A DNA stretch of 64,000 nt. Origin: Pseudomonas putida (GTDB lineage: Bacteria; Pseudomonadota; Gammaproteobacteria; Pseudomonadales; Pseudomonadaceae). Made by a program: the position numbers and the translations under genes. The stretch lies in assembly GCF_028682475.1 (NCBI RefSeq), contig NZ_JANHLE010000022.1:1-64000 (forward strand). Direction: 5' to 3'. Shown one piece after another: positions 52,681-60,447 of the stretch (position 1 is the stretch's first letter; every line of letters starts with the position of its first letter). Below the pieces are notes generated by a model. The model saw only the letters and a program-made list of their open reading frames with translations. It made no database searches and was not told the DNA's origin.

Positions 52681-53682
52681 ATGTTGCCACGCAAGCACGT
52701 ATTGGCCGCCCTGGCTCTGACCCTGTTGGGCGGCACCGCCCAGGCGGCGGACGAGGTGGTGGTGTATTCCTCGCGCATCGACGAGCTGATCAAGCCGGTG
52801 TTCGACGCCTACACCGCCAAGACCGGGGTCAAGGTCAAGTTCATCACCGACAAGGAAGCGCCGCTGATGCAGCGGATCAAGGCCGAGGGGCAGAACGCCA
52901 CCGCCGACCTGCTGCTCACCGTCGATGCCGGCAACCTCTGGCAGGCCGAGCAGATGGGCATCCTGCAGCCGATCAAATCGGACGTCATCGATGCCAACAT
53001 TCCCAAGCAGTATCGCGCTTCGTCCCACGACTGGACCGGCCTGAGCCTGCGCGCACGGACCATCGCCTACTCCACCGAGCGGGTCAAACCTGAAGAACTG
53101 ACCACCTACGAAGCCCTGGCCGACAAGAACTGGGAAGGGCGTCTGTGCCTGCGCACGGCGAAGAAGGTCTACAACCAGTCGCTGACCGCAACCCTGATCG
53201 AAACCCACGGCGAGAAGAAAACCGAGGAAATCATCAAGGGCTGGGTCAACAACCTGTCCACCGACGTGTTCTCCGACGACACCGCCTTGCTGCAAGCCAT
53301 CAATGCCGGCCAGTGCGACGTCGGGATCGTCAACACCTACTACTACGGTCGTCTGCACAAGGAAAACCCGAACCTGGCGGTCAAGCTGTTCTGGCCGAAC
53401 CAGGCTGACCGTGGCGTGCACGTCAACCTGTCGGGCATCGGCCTGACCAAGTACGCGCCGCATCCTGAAGCCGCGACCAAACTGGTCGAGTGGATGACCG
53501 GTGAAGAAGCGCAGAAAATTTTCGCTGGCGTGAACCAGGAATTCCCGGCCAACCCGAACGTCGCACCGTCGGAAGAAGTCGCGGCCTGGGGTACGTTCAA
53601 GGCTGACACCATCCCGGTTGAAATTGCTGGCAAGCGTCAGGCTGAGGCAATTCGCCTGATGGATCGGGCTGGCTGGAACTAA
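52681..53682 (+). CDS. Ferric iron ABC transporter substrate-binding protein
   Basis: A 333-residue periplasmic protein of the FbpA/HitA family. The signal peptide spans about 1-22 (TAQA-A). The mature part starts DEVVVYSSRID, and iron-ligand candidates include the tandem tyrosines in VNTYYYGRLHK (about 220-223). It should bind free ferric iron and pass it to the permease encoded next. No ATPase gene is present at this locus. Confidence 0.93.
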   Translation: MLPRKHVLAALALTLLGGTAQAADEVVVYSSRIDELIKPVFDAYTAKTGVKVKFITDKEAPLMQRIKAEGQNATADLLLTVDAGNLWQAEQMGILQPIKSDVIDANIPKQYRASSHDWTGLSLRARTIAYSTERVKPEELTTYEALADKNWEGRLCLRTAKKVYNQSLTATLIETHGEKKTEEIIKGWVNNLSTDVFSDDTALLQAINAGQCDVGIVNTYYYGRLHKENPNLAVKLFWPNQADRGVHVNLSGIGLTKYAPHPEAATKLVEWMTGEEAQKIFAGVNQEFPANPNVAPSEEVAAWGTFKADTIPVEIAGKRQAEAIRLMDRAGWN

Positions 53683-53702
53683 GCGCAAGGCTTTATCCTT
53701 TC

Positions 53703-53720
53703 GGGGCCTAGTCAGGCCCC
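53703..53720 (+). terminator. Hairpin between the iron-binding protein and permease genes
   Basis: GGGGCCT-AGTC-AGGCCCC without a T-run. It may lower read-through into the permease gene, giving more binding protein than permease. Confidence 0.5.
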
Positions 53721-53721
53721 A

Positions 53722-53772
53722 ATCGCCGGCAATGCCGGCTCCCACAGTGGGAGCTGGCCTTGCCAGCGATCG
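53722..53772. repeat. REP palindrome pair (type 2)
   Basis: ATCGCCGGCAATGCCGGCTC and the imperfect complement GAGCTGGCCTTGCCAGCGAT, nearly touching at CCCACAGTGGG. Same subfamily as the copy at 26845. Confidence 0.85.
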
Positions 53773-53811
53773 ACCGCAACGCGGTCGTCATCACTGCACA
53801 GAGATCTCCTT

Positions 53812-55434
53812 TTGGCTCACCCCGCCCAACGCCGCTGGTATCCCCTGGTTTTCGCCATTGCCGCCCTGGTGCTGCTGCCGCTGAGCGTGCTGCTGTTGTC
53901 CTGGCAGTCGGTCGACATGCAGATCTGGTCGCACCTGCTCGATACCCAGATGAGCCGCCTGTTGGGCAACACCCTGACCCTGATTGTCGGCGTCGGCGTT
54001 GGCGTCACCTTGCTCGGCGTGAGCCTGGCCTGGCTCACCAGCCTGTGCGAGTTCCCCGGGCGGCGCTGGCTGGATTGGGCATTGATGCTGCCGTTCGCCA
54101 TCCCAGCCTATGTGCTGGCATTCGTTTTCGTCGGCCTGCTGGACTTTGCCGGGCCGGTGCAAACCCTGCTGCGCGAATGGTTCGGGCCGATGCACCTGCC
54201 GCGGGTTCGCTCCACCGGTGGGGTGATCATCGTCCTGGTACTGGTCTTTTACCCTTACGTCTACTTGCTCGCGCGCACCGCCTTTATGGCTCAGGGCAAA
54301 GGCCTGATGGAAGCGGCGCGGGTACTTGGGCATTCGCCATTGCAGGCGTTCTGGCGAGTGGCGTTGCCCATGGCACGTCCGGCTATCGGCGCCGGTGTCG
54401 CCCTGGCCTTGATGGAAACCCTGGCCGATTTCGGTGCGGTGTCGGTGTTCAACTTCGACACCTTCACCACGGCGATCTACAAGACCTGGTATGGCTTCTT
54501 CAGCCTGTCGAGTGCCGCGCAGCTGGCGAGCCTGTTGCTGCTGGCGGTGATGCTGGTGCTCTACGGCGAACGCCGTGCCCGTGGCGCCGTGCGCGGCAGC
54601 AACGAGCGTCCACGGGGCAAGGCGCTGTACCACCTGCACGGGATCAAGGCGCTGGCGGCCAGTGGCTGGTGCCTGCTGGTGTTCGCCTGTGCCTTCGTCA
54701 TCCCGCTGCTGCAATTGCTGGTATGGTTCTGGCAGCGCGGACGCTTCGACCTCGATGAGCGTTACACCAGCCTGATTCTGCATACCCTCTACCTGGGGGC
54801 CATGGCCGCGCTGATCACCGTCTGTGTCGCTCTGGTGCTGGCGTTCGCCCGCCGGCAATCGTCCGCACCGGGTATCCGCGCCGGGGTCGGGCTGGCCAAC
54901 CTGGGGTATGCCTTGCCTGGCTCGGTGCTGGCGGTGTCGATCATGCTGGCGTTCAGTTACCTGGATAACCAGGTGGTGGTGCCGTTGTCCAACTGGCTCG
55001 GCGGCGCTGGCCGGCCACTGTTGCTGGGCAGCCTGTCTGCCTTGTTGCTGGCTTACCTGGTGCGCTTCATCGCCGTGGCCTACGGGCCACTGGAAAACAG
55101 CCTGGGACGGATTCGTCCTTCGCTGCCGGAAGCCTCGCGCAGCCTTGGGGTCAGTGGTCCGAGATTGTTTTTCAAGGTGTATCTACCGCTGCTGGTGCCT
55201 GGCGCCTTGAGTGCGGCCTTGCTGGTGTTCGTCGATGTCCTCAAGGAAATGCCGGCAACCTTGCTGATGCGACCCTTCGGCTGGGACACCCTGGCCGTGC
55301 GCGTGTTCGAAATGACCAGCGAAGGCGAGTGGGCGCGGGCCTCGTTGCCGGCGCTGACGCTGATCCTGGTCGGCCTGCTGCCGGTCATCGGCTTAATACG
55401 ACGTTCGGCCCGGCATGTCGGTCAAACGCGCTGA
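53812..55434 (+). CDS. Iron ABC transporter permease (FbpB-like)
   Basis: A 540-residue inner-membrane protein made of two fused permease modules, with about twelve hydrophobic helices. Each half carries an EAA-type loop for the ATPase (EAARVLGHSPLQAFWRVALPMARPA and EASRSLGVSGPRLFFKVYLPLLVPG). Start is TTG, since no ATG or GTG fits; ribosome site weak. It is separated from the binding-protein gene by 129 bases holding a hairpin and REP. Confidence 0.93.
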   Translation: MAHPAQRRWYPLVFAIAALVLLPLSVLLLSWQSVDMQIWSHLLDTQMSRLLGNTLTLIVGVGVGVTLLGVSLAWLTSLCEFPGRRWLDWALMLPFAIPAYVLAFVFVGLLDFAGPVQTLLREWFGPMHLPRVRSTGGVIIVLVLVFYPYVYLLARTAFMAQGKGLMEAARVLGHSPLQAFWRVALPMARPAIGAGVALALMETLADFGAVSVFNFDTFTTAIYKTWYGFFSLSSAAQLASLLLLAVMLVLYGERRARGAVRGSNERPRGKALYHLHGIKALAASGWCLLVFACAFVIPLLQLLVWFWQRGRFDLDERYTSLILHTLYLGAMAALITVCVALVLAFARRQSSAPGIRAGVGLANLGYALPGSVLAVSIMLAFSYLDNQVVVPLSNWLGGAGRPLLLGSLSALLLAYLVRFIAVAYGPLENSLGRIRPSLPEASRSLGVSGPRLFFKVYLPLLVPGALSAALLVFVDVLKEMPATLLMRPFGWDTLAVRVFEMTSEGEWARASLPALTLILVGLLPVIGLIRRSARHVGQTR

Positions 55435-55436
55435 GG

Positions 55437-55465
55437 ATGTCAGCCACCCAGCTTGCAGCTACAAT
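55437..55465 (+). promoter_or_regulatory. Candidate sigma-70 promoter of gcvT
   Basis: ATGTCA (four of six -35 bases) is 17 bases from TACAAT (five of six -10 bases). It starts three bases after the permease stop and would give a leader of about 85 bases. Confidence 0.4.
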
Positions 55466-55513
55466 GCGCGGCATTCGCTGCGGCCGGTCCTACAGACCGG
55501 GTAGCTGAAATGC
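55456..55513 (+). promoter_or_regulatory. Structured leader upstream of gcvT
   Basis: CAGCTAC/GTAGCTG can close a three-way junction holding AATGC-GCG-GCATT and CCGGTC-CTACA-GACCGG. The GCATT at 55471-55475 can pair instead with AATGC at 55509-55513. No match to the glycine riboswitch is seen. Confidence 0.35.
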
Positions 55514-55555
55514 TGCCAACAGCCGTTGCTTCGCCACGCCCGGAAGGAGAAACCC

Positions 55556-56638
55556 ATGGGACTGCGCACGCCTCTTTATGACCTGCACCTGGCGCTAGGC
55601 GCCAAGATGGTCGATTTTGGCGGTTGGGACATGCCCTTGCATTATGGCTCGCAGGTCGAAGAGCACCATCAGGTGCGCCGTGACTGCGGGGTGTTCGATG
55701 TTTCCCATATGACCGTGATCGATGTTCATGGCGCGCAGGCTGCTGTCTGGCTGCAGCGTCTGTTGGCCAATGATGTCGCTCGACTGACTGCAACCGGTAA
55801 GGCCCTGTACAGCACCATGCTCGACGAGCAGGGCAAGGTCATCGACGACATGATCGTCTACCGCTGCGAAGACGGTTACCGTCTGGTGGTCAACGCTTCG
55901 ACCCGCGACAAGGACCTGGCCTGGTTGAACGCTTGCAAAGGCAGTTTTCAGGTCGATTTCAGCGAGCGACCGGAGCTGGCGATCCTTGCCATCCAGGGGC
56001 CAGAGGCCCGTGCCAAGGTCGCCGAACTGCTAACGGCATCGCGTGCAGCCCTGATCCGTGAGCTCAAGCCGTTCGAAGGCCGCGCCGAAGGCGACTGGTT
56101 TATCGCCCGTACCGGCTACACCGGCGAAGACGGTCTGGAAATCATCTTCCCGGCTGTGCAGGCCCCCGCATTTTTCAACGATCTGGTCGGCGCAGGTATT
56201 GCCCCGAGCGGCCTCGGTGCGCGTGACACGCTGCGTCTTGAAGCCGGGATGAACCTGTATGGCCAGGACATCGACGAAGCGCATACCCCGCTGACCTCAA
56301 ACCTGGGCTGGAGCGTGGCCTGGGAGCCGGCTGAGCGTGACTTCATCGGGCGTAACGGTCTGCTGGCGGAAATCGAACACGGCGTCGAGCAAAAACTGGT
56401 CGGCCTGGTGCTGGAAGAACGCGGTGTGCTGCGCGCCCACCAGGTGGTTCGCGTCGCCGGGATTGGCGAAGGAGAGATCACCAGTGGTAGTTTCTCTCCT
56501 ACGCTGAGCAAGTCGATTGCGCTGGCGCGGGTGCCGATGGCAACCGCCGATCGTGCCGAGGTGGAGATCCGCGGCAAGTGGTACCCGGTGCGGGTGGTCA
56601 AGCCGACCTTCGTGCGCCATGGCAAGATTCTGATCTGA
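55556..56638 (+). CDS. gcvT: Glycine cleavage system T protein (aminomethyltransferase)
   Basis: A 360-residue folate enzyme that moves the methylene group from lipoyl-GcvH to tetrahydrofolate and frees ammonia. The N-terminal block LYDLHLALGAKMVDFGGWDMPLHY, VSHM and the catalytic-region GYTGEDGLEI are conserved. GGAAGGAGAAACCC precedes the ATG at 55556. First gene of gcvT-gcvH-gcvP; pseudomonads usually have a second gcv set elsewhere. Confidence 0.96.
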   Translation: MGLRTPLYDLHLALGAKMVDFGGWDMPLHYGSQVEEHHQVRRDCGVFDVSHMTVIDVHGAQAAVWLQRLLANDVARLTATGKALYSTMLDEQGKVIDDMIVYRCEDGYRLVVNASTRDKDLAWLNACKGSFQVDFSERPELAILAIQGPEARAKVAELLTASRAALIRELKPFEGRAEGDWFIARTGYTGEDGLEIIFPAVQAPAFFNDLVGAGIAPSGLGARDTLRLEAGMNLYGQDIDEAHTPLTSNLGWSVAWEPAERDFIGRNGLLAEIEHGVEQKLVGLVLEERGVLRAHQVVRVAGIGEGEITSGSFSPTLSKSIALARVPMATADRAEVEIRGKWYPVRVVKPTFVRHGKILI

Positions 56639-56684
56639 ACCTAATTCTGGCGGGCCTACCGCTGACCCTATCGAGGACAACAAG

Positions 56685-57068
56685 ATGAGCAATATCCCCG
56701 CCGACCTGCGTTTTGCTGAAAGCCACGAGTGGGCCAAACTGGAAGCTGACGGTACGGTGACCGTCGGCATTAGCGATCACGCTCAGGAAGCACTGGGTGA
56801 TGTGGTGTTTGTCGAACTGGTGGAAGTCGGCAAGGTCTTCGCCGCAGGCGAAGCGGCGGGTGTGGTCGAGTCGGTCAAGGCCGCTTCGGACATCTACGCG
56901 CCGGTCAGCGGTGAAGTGATCGCGTTCAACGATGCGCTGGCCGACAGCCCCGAGTCGCTGAACAGCGACCCGTACGCCAGCTGGATCTTCAAGCTCAAGC
57001 CAAGCAACACCGCCGAGCTGGACAAACTGCTCGACGCTGCTGGCTACCAGGCGGCCATCGGCGAATAG
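56685..57068 (+). CDS. gcvH: Glycine cleavage system H protein
   Basis: A 127-residue lipoyl carrier. Lipoic acid attaches to K65 in VESVKAASDIYAP. It shuttles the aminomethyl group between GcvP, GcvT and lipoamide dehydrogenase. It starts 46 bases after gcvT and is 81 bases from gcvP, all on the same strand. Confidence 0.97.
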   Translation: MSNIPADLRFAESHEWAKLEADGTVTVGISDHAQEALGDVVFVELVEVGKVFAAGEAAGVVESVKAASDIYAPVSGEVIAFNDALADSPESLNSDPYASWIFKLKPSNTAELDKLLDAAGYQAAIGE

Positions 57069-57149
57069 TTTTCACACAAAGCGGCAATCTCTTCCTAGAC
57101 TCAATATGCCTCGACTGGTCGGGGCTTGGTCCAGGAAGAGAGAGCCGCT

Positions 57150-60026
57150 ATGTCCCAGTCGCCGTCCCTCAGCCAACTGCACGACCCCAATCCATTTCTG
57201 CGTCGCCACCTGGGGCCTGATGCCTCGGAGCAGCAGGCGATGCTTCAGCGGCTTAGTCTGAGCAGCCGCGGTGAGTTGATCGAGCAAACCGTGCCGCCGG
57301 GCATTCGCCTGAACCGGCCACTGGACCTGCCCGCCGCCCTGGACGAGCAGGCCGCCCTGAAAAAGCTCAAGGGCTACGCCGAGCAGAACCAGGTGTGGAC
57401 CAGCCTGATCGGCATGGGCTATCACGGCACGATTACGCCGAACGTCATCTTGCGCAACGTCTTGGAAAACCCGGGCTGGTACACCGCCTACACGCCTTAT
57501 CAGCCGGAAATTGCCCAGGGCCGCCTGGAAGCCTTGCTGAATTTCCAGCAGATGATCATCGACCTCACCGGTCTGGACCTGGCTAACGCCTCCTTGCTCG
57601 ATGAAGCCACCGCGGCCGCGGAAGCCATGGCCCTGGCCAAACGCATGGCCAAGTCGAAAAGCAATGTGTTCTTTGCCGATGAGCACTGCCATCCCCAGAC
57701 CCTGTCGGTGCTGCAGACCCGTGCCGAAGGTTTCGGCTTCGAACTGGTTATCGACGCTGTGGATAACCTTGGCAATTACCAGGTGTTCGGGGCTTTGTTG
57801 CAGTACCCCGATACCCATGGCGAGATCCGCGACCTGCGGCCGTTGATCGAGCAACTGCACAAACAGCATGCGTTGGCTTGCGTTGCCGCCGACCTGCTCA
57901 GCCTGCTGATGTTGACCCCACCGGGTGAGCAGGGTGCCGATGTGGTGCTGGGCACCTCACAGCGCTTTGGCGTGCCGATGGGCTATGGCGGTCCGCATGC
58001 CGCCTATTTTGCCTGCCGGGATGAGTTCAAGCGGGCCATGCCCGGGCGCATCATCGGCGTGTCCAAAGATGCCCGCAGTAACGTGGCGTTGCGCATGGCC
58101 CTGCAGACCCGCGAACAGCATATCCGCCGCGAGAAGGCCAACTCCAACATCTGCACGGCGCAGGTGCTGCTGGCCAACATCGCAGCGTTCTATGCGGTGT
58201 ATCACGGCCCGGAAGGCTTGCAGCGCATAGCCCAGCGCGTGCATGCGCTGACCTTCGTCCTTGCGGCGGGGCTGGAGAGCAAAGGCATCAAGCGTCTCAA
58301 CCAGCACTTCTTCGACACCCTGACCCTGGAAGTCGGCGGCAGTCAGACGGCGATCATCGAAAGCGCCGAGGCGGCGCAGATCAACCTGCGCATCCTCGGT
58401 CGTGGCCGGTTGGGCGTGAGTCTCGACGAGACCTGTGACGAAACCACGGTACTGCGTCTGTTCGATATCTTCCTTGGTGCCGACCACGGCCTGGATATCG
58501 CCAGCCTCGATGCCCTGGCCTTGCCGGAAGGTATTCCGGCGGCGCTGGCGCGGCACTCGACCTTCCTCACCCATCCGGTGTTCAACCTGCACCACAGCGA
58601 AACCGAGATGCTGCGTTATCTCAAACAGCTGGAGAACAAGGACCTGGCACTGAATCAGGCGATGATCCCGCTGGGCTCCTGCACCATGAAACTCAATGCC
58701 AGCAGCGAGATGATCCCGATCACCTGGCCAGGCTTTGCCCTGGTCCATCCGTTTGCCCCCGCGGCACAGGTACAGGGTTACAAGGCGATGATCGATGAGC
58801 TGGAAGCCTGGCTGTGTGCGATCACCGGCTTCGACGCCATCTGCATGCAACCCAACTCCGGTGCCCAGGGCGAGTATGCCGGGCTGATGGCCATTGCCAA
58901 ATATCACCGCAGTCGGCATCAGCCTCATCGCGATATCTGCCTGATTCCTTCATCAGCCCACGGCACCAACCCGGCGTCGGCGCAGATGGCGGGGATGCAG
59001 GTGGTGATCGTCGAGTGTGACGAGGCCGGCAACGTCGATCTGGCTGATCTCAAGGACAAGGCACAGGCGGCGGGTGAGCGCTTGTCGTGCCTGATGGCGA
59101 CCTATCCGTCGACCCATGGCGTGTATGAAGAGGGCATCAGCGAAATCTGCGAAGTCATCCACAAGCAGGGTGGCCAAGTGTACATGGATGGCGCCAACCT
59201 CAATGCCCAGGTCGGCCTGACCCGGCCGGCCGATATCGGTGCCGATGTCTCACACATGAACCTGCACAAGACTTTCTGCATTCCCCACGGCGGTGGCGGC
59301 CCGGGCATGGGCCCGATTGGTGTGCGTGCGCACCTGGCGCCGTTCGTTGCCAGCCACCCGGTGATACCGGTTCCCGGCCCGGACCCGAAGAACACTGCGG
59401 TGAGTGCCGCGCCCTGGGGTAGCGCGAGCATTCTGCCGATCAGCTGGATGTACATCGCCATGATGGGCCAGCAACTGGCCGATGCCAGTGAGGTGTCGAT
59501 TCTTTCTGCCAACTACCTGGCCGAGCAGTTGGGTGGCGCATTCCCGGTGCTCTATCGGGGGCGCAATGGGCGGGTGGCGCACGAATGCATCCTCGACCTG
59601 CGGCCGCTGAAAGCCATGACCGGGATCAGTGAGGAGGATGTGGCCAAGCGCCTGATGGATTACGGTTTTCATGCCCCGACCATGTCGTTCCCGGTGCCGG
59701 GCACCCTGATGGTCGAGCCGACCGAGAGCGAGTCGAAGGCCGAGCTGGATCGCTTCGTCGAGGCGATGCTGAGCATTCGTGCGGAAATCCGTGAAGTGCA
59801 GGACGGCAACTGGCCGGCAGAAGACAACCCGCTCAAGCATGCGCCGCATACCTTGGCGGATGTACTTGGGGTGTGGGAGCGGCCTTACAGCATTGCCCAG
59901 GGCGTTGCGCCCAGTGAGCATGTGCGCCTGTACAAGTACTGGCCGGCGGTTAATCGGGTGGACAATGTGTTCGGTGACAGGAACCTGTTCTGTGCCTGTG
60001 TGCCGGTGGAGGATTACCGGAGCTGA
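57150..60026 (+). CDS. gcvP: Glycine dehydrogenase (decarboxylating), P protein
   Basis: A 958-residue PLP enzyme, a fused alpha-beta form. PLP attaches to K707 in NLHKTFCIPHGGGGPGMGP. Both homologous halves are present, with the second starting near residue 470. It decarboxylates glycine and loads the aminomethyl group on GcvH. I chose ATG 57150, which gives the family length; AGGAAGAGAG precedes it. A REP hairpin starts at its stop codon. Confidence 0.97.
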   Translation: MSQSPSLSQLHDPNPFLRRHLGPDASEQQAMLQRLSLSSRGELIEQTVPPGIRLNRPLDLPAALDEQAALKKLKGYAEQNQVWTSLIGMGYHGTITPNVILRNVLENPGWYTAYTPYQPEIAQGRLEALLNFQQMIIDLTGLDLANASLLDEATAAAEAMALAKRMAKSKSNVFFADEHCHPQTLSVLQTRAEGFGFELVIDAVDNLGNYQVFGALLQYPDTHGEIRDLRPLIEQLHKQHALACVAADLLSLLMLTPPGEQGADVVLGTSQRFGVPMGYGGPHAAYFACRDEFKRAMPGRIIGVSKDARSNVALRMALQTREQHIRREKANSNICTAQVLLANIAAFYAVYHGPEGLQRIAQRVHALTFVLAAGLESKGIKRLNQHFFDTLTLEVGGSQTAIIESAEAAQINLRILGRGRLGVSLDETCDETTVLRLFDIFLGADHGLDIASLDALALPEGIPAALARHSTFLTHPVFNLHHSETEMLRYLKQLENKDLALNQAMIPLGSCTMKLNASSEMIPITWPGFALVHPFAPAAQVQGYKAMIDELEAWLCAITGFDAICMQPNSGAQGEYAGLMAIAKYHRSRHQPHRDICLIPSSAHGTNPASAQMAGMQVVIVECDEAGNVDLADLKDKAQAAGERLSCLMATYPSTHGVYEEGISEICEVIHKQGGQVYMDGANLNAQVGLTRPADIGADVSHMNLHKTFCIPHGGGGPGMGPIGVRAHLAPFVASHPVIPVPGPDPKNTAVSAAPWGSASILPISWMYIAMMGQQLADASEVSILSANYLAEQLGGAFPVLYRGRNGRVAHECILDLRPLKAMTGISEEDVAKRLMDYGFHAPTMSFPVPGTLMVEPTESESKAELDRFVEAMLSIRAEIREVQDGNWPAEDNPLKHAPHTLADVLGVWERPYSIAQGVAPSEHVRLYKYWPAVNRVDNVFGDRNLFCACVPVEDYRS

Positions 60027-60075
60027 TCGCGGGGCAAGCCCGCTCCCGCCAGTGGGAGCGGGCTTGCCCCGCGAT
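60026..60075. repeat. Compact REP palindrome (type 1) after gcvP
   Basis: ATCGCGGGGCAAGCCCGCTC and its complement with only a few bases between, directly after the gcvP stop. Its tight loop makes a very stable hairpin that could end or protect the gcv transcript. Confidence 0.9.
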
Positions 60076-60078
60076 GAA

Positions 60079-60393
60079 TTACTGCGCTACCGCATTCTTG
60101 GCCAGGATCGCCTGGGCCAGGTCCATATCGCTGACCTCAAGGCCAGGATTGTCGGCCCGGACTTTCTGGATAGCCGATTCCAGGTACGGGCCACGAATTG
60201 CGCCTTCGCTGGCAACGAAGCTACCGGCATCATCCTGTGCGGCGATGACCAGTTTGTGATCCTTCGACGTCAGGTAGGAGGAAGCGGTGGTCGCGCCGGA
60301 GGAAATGACATTGCGCCAGAATGTATCGGCCATGGCCGAACCGACTGGCACGGAGAGCAGGGCAAGGGTCGCGACTGCAAGTTTGAGACGCAT
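60079..60393 (-). CDS. DUF2388 exported protein
   Basis: A 104-residue exported protein of the DUF2388 family, which is common in pseudomonads and often present in several copies. Signal peptide about 1-22 (SAMA-D), then a short mature domain (WRNVISSGATTASSYLTSKDHKLV...). Mature part has no cysteine. Function unknown. GGAG before the ATG. It lies 54 bases downstream of the GspE-type gene. Confidence 0.88.
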   Translation of the reverse strand: MRLKLAVATLALLSVPVGSAMADTFWRNVISSGATTASSYLTSKDHKLVIAAQDDAGSFVASEGAIRGPYLESAIQKVRADNPGLEVSDMDLAQAILAKNAVAQ

Positions 60394-60447
60394 CTACGGG
60401 TGACTCCAACTGAGGTTAACTGGCAGGTTGGATCGGTTCGCCCGCCG

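Noticed and set aside
55435..55555. Glycine riboswitch before gcvT
   Set aside because: None of the conserved tandem aptamer motifs is visible and the leader is too short for a tandem aptamer with its expression platform.
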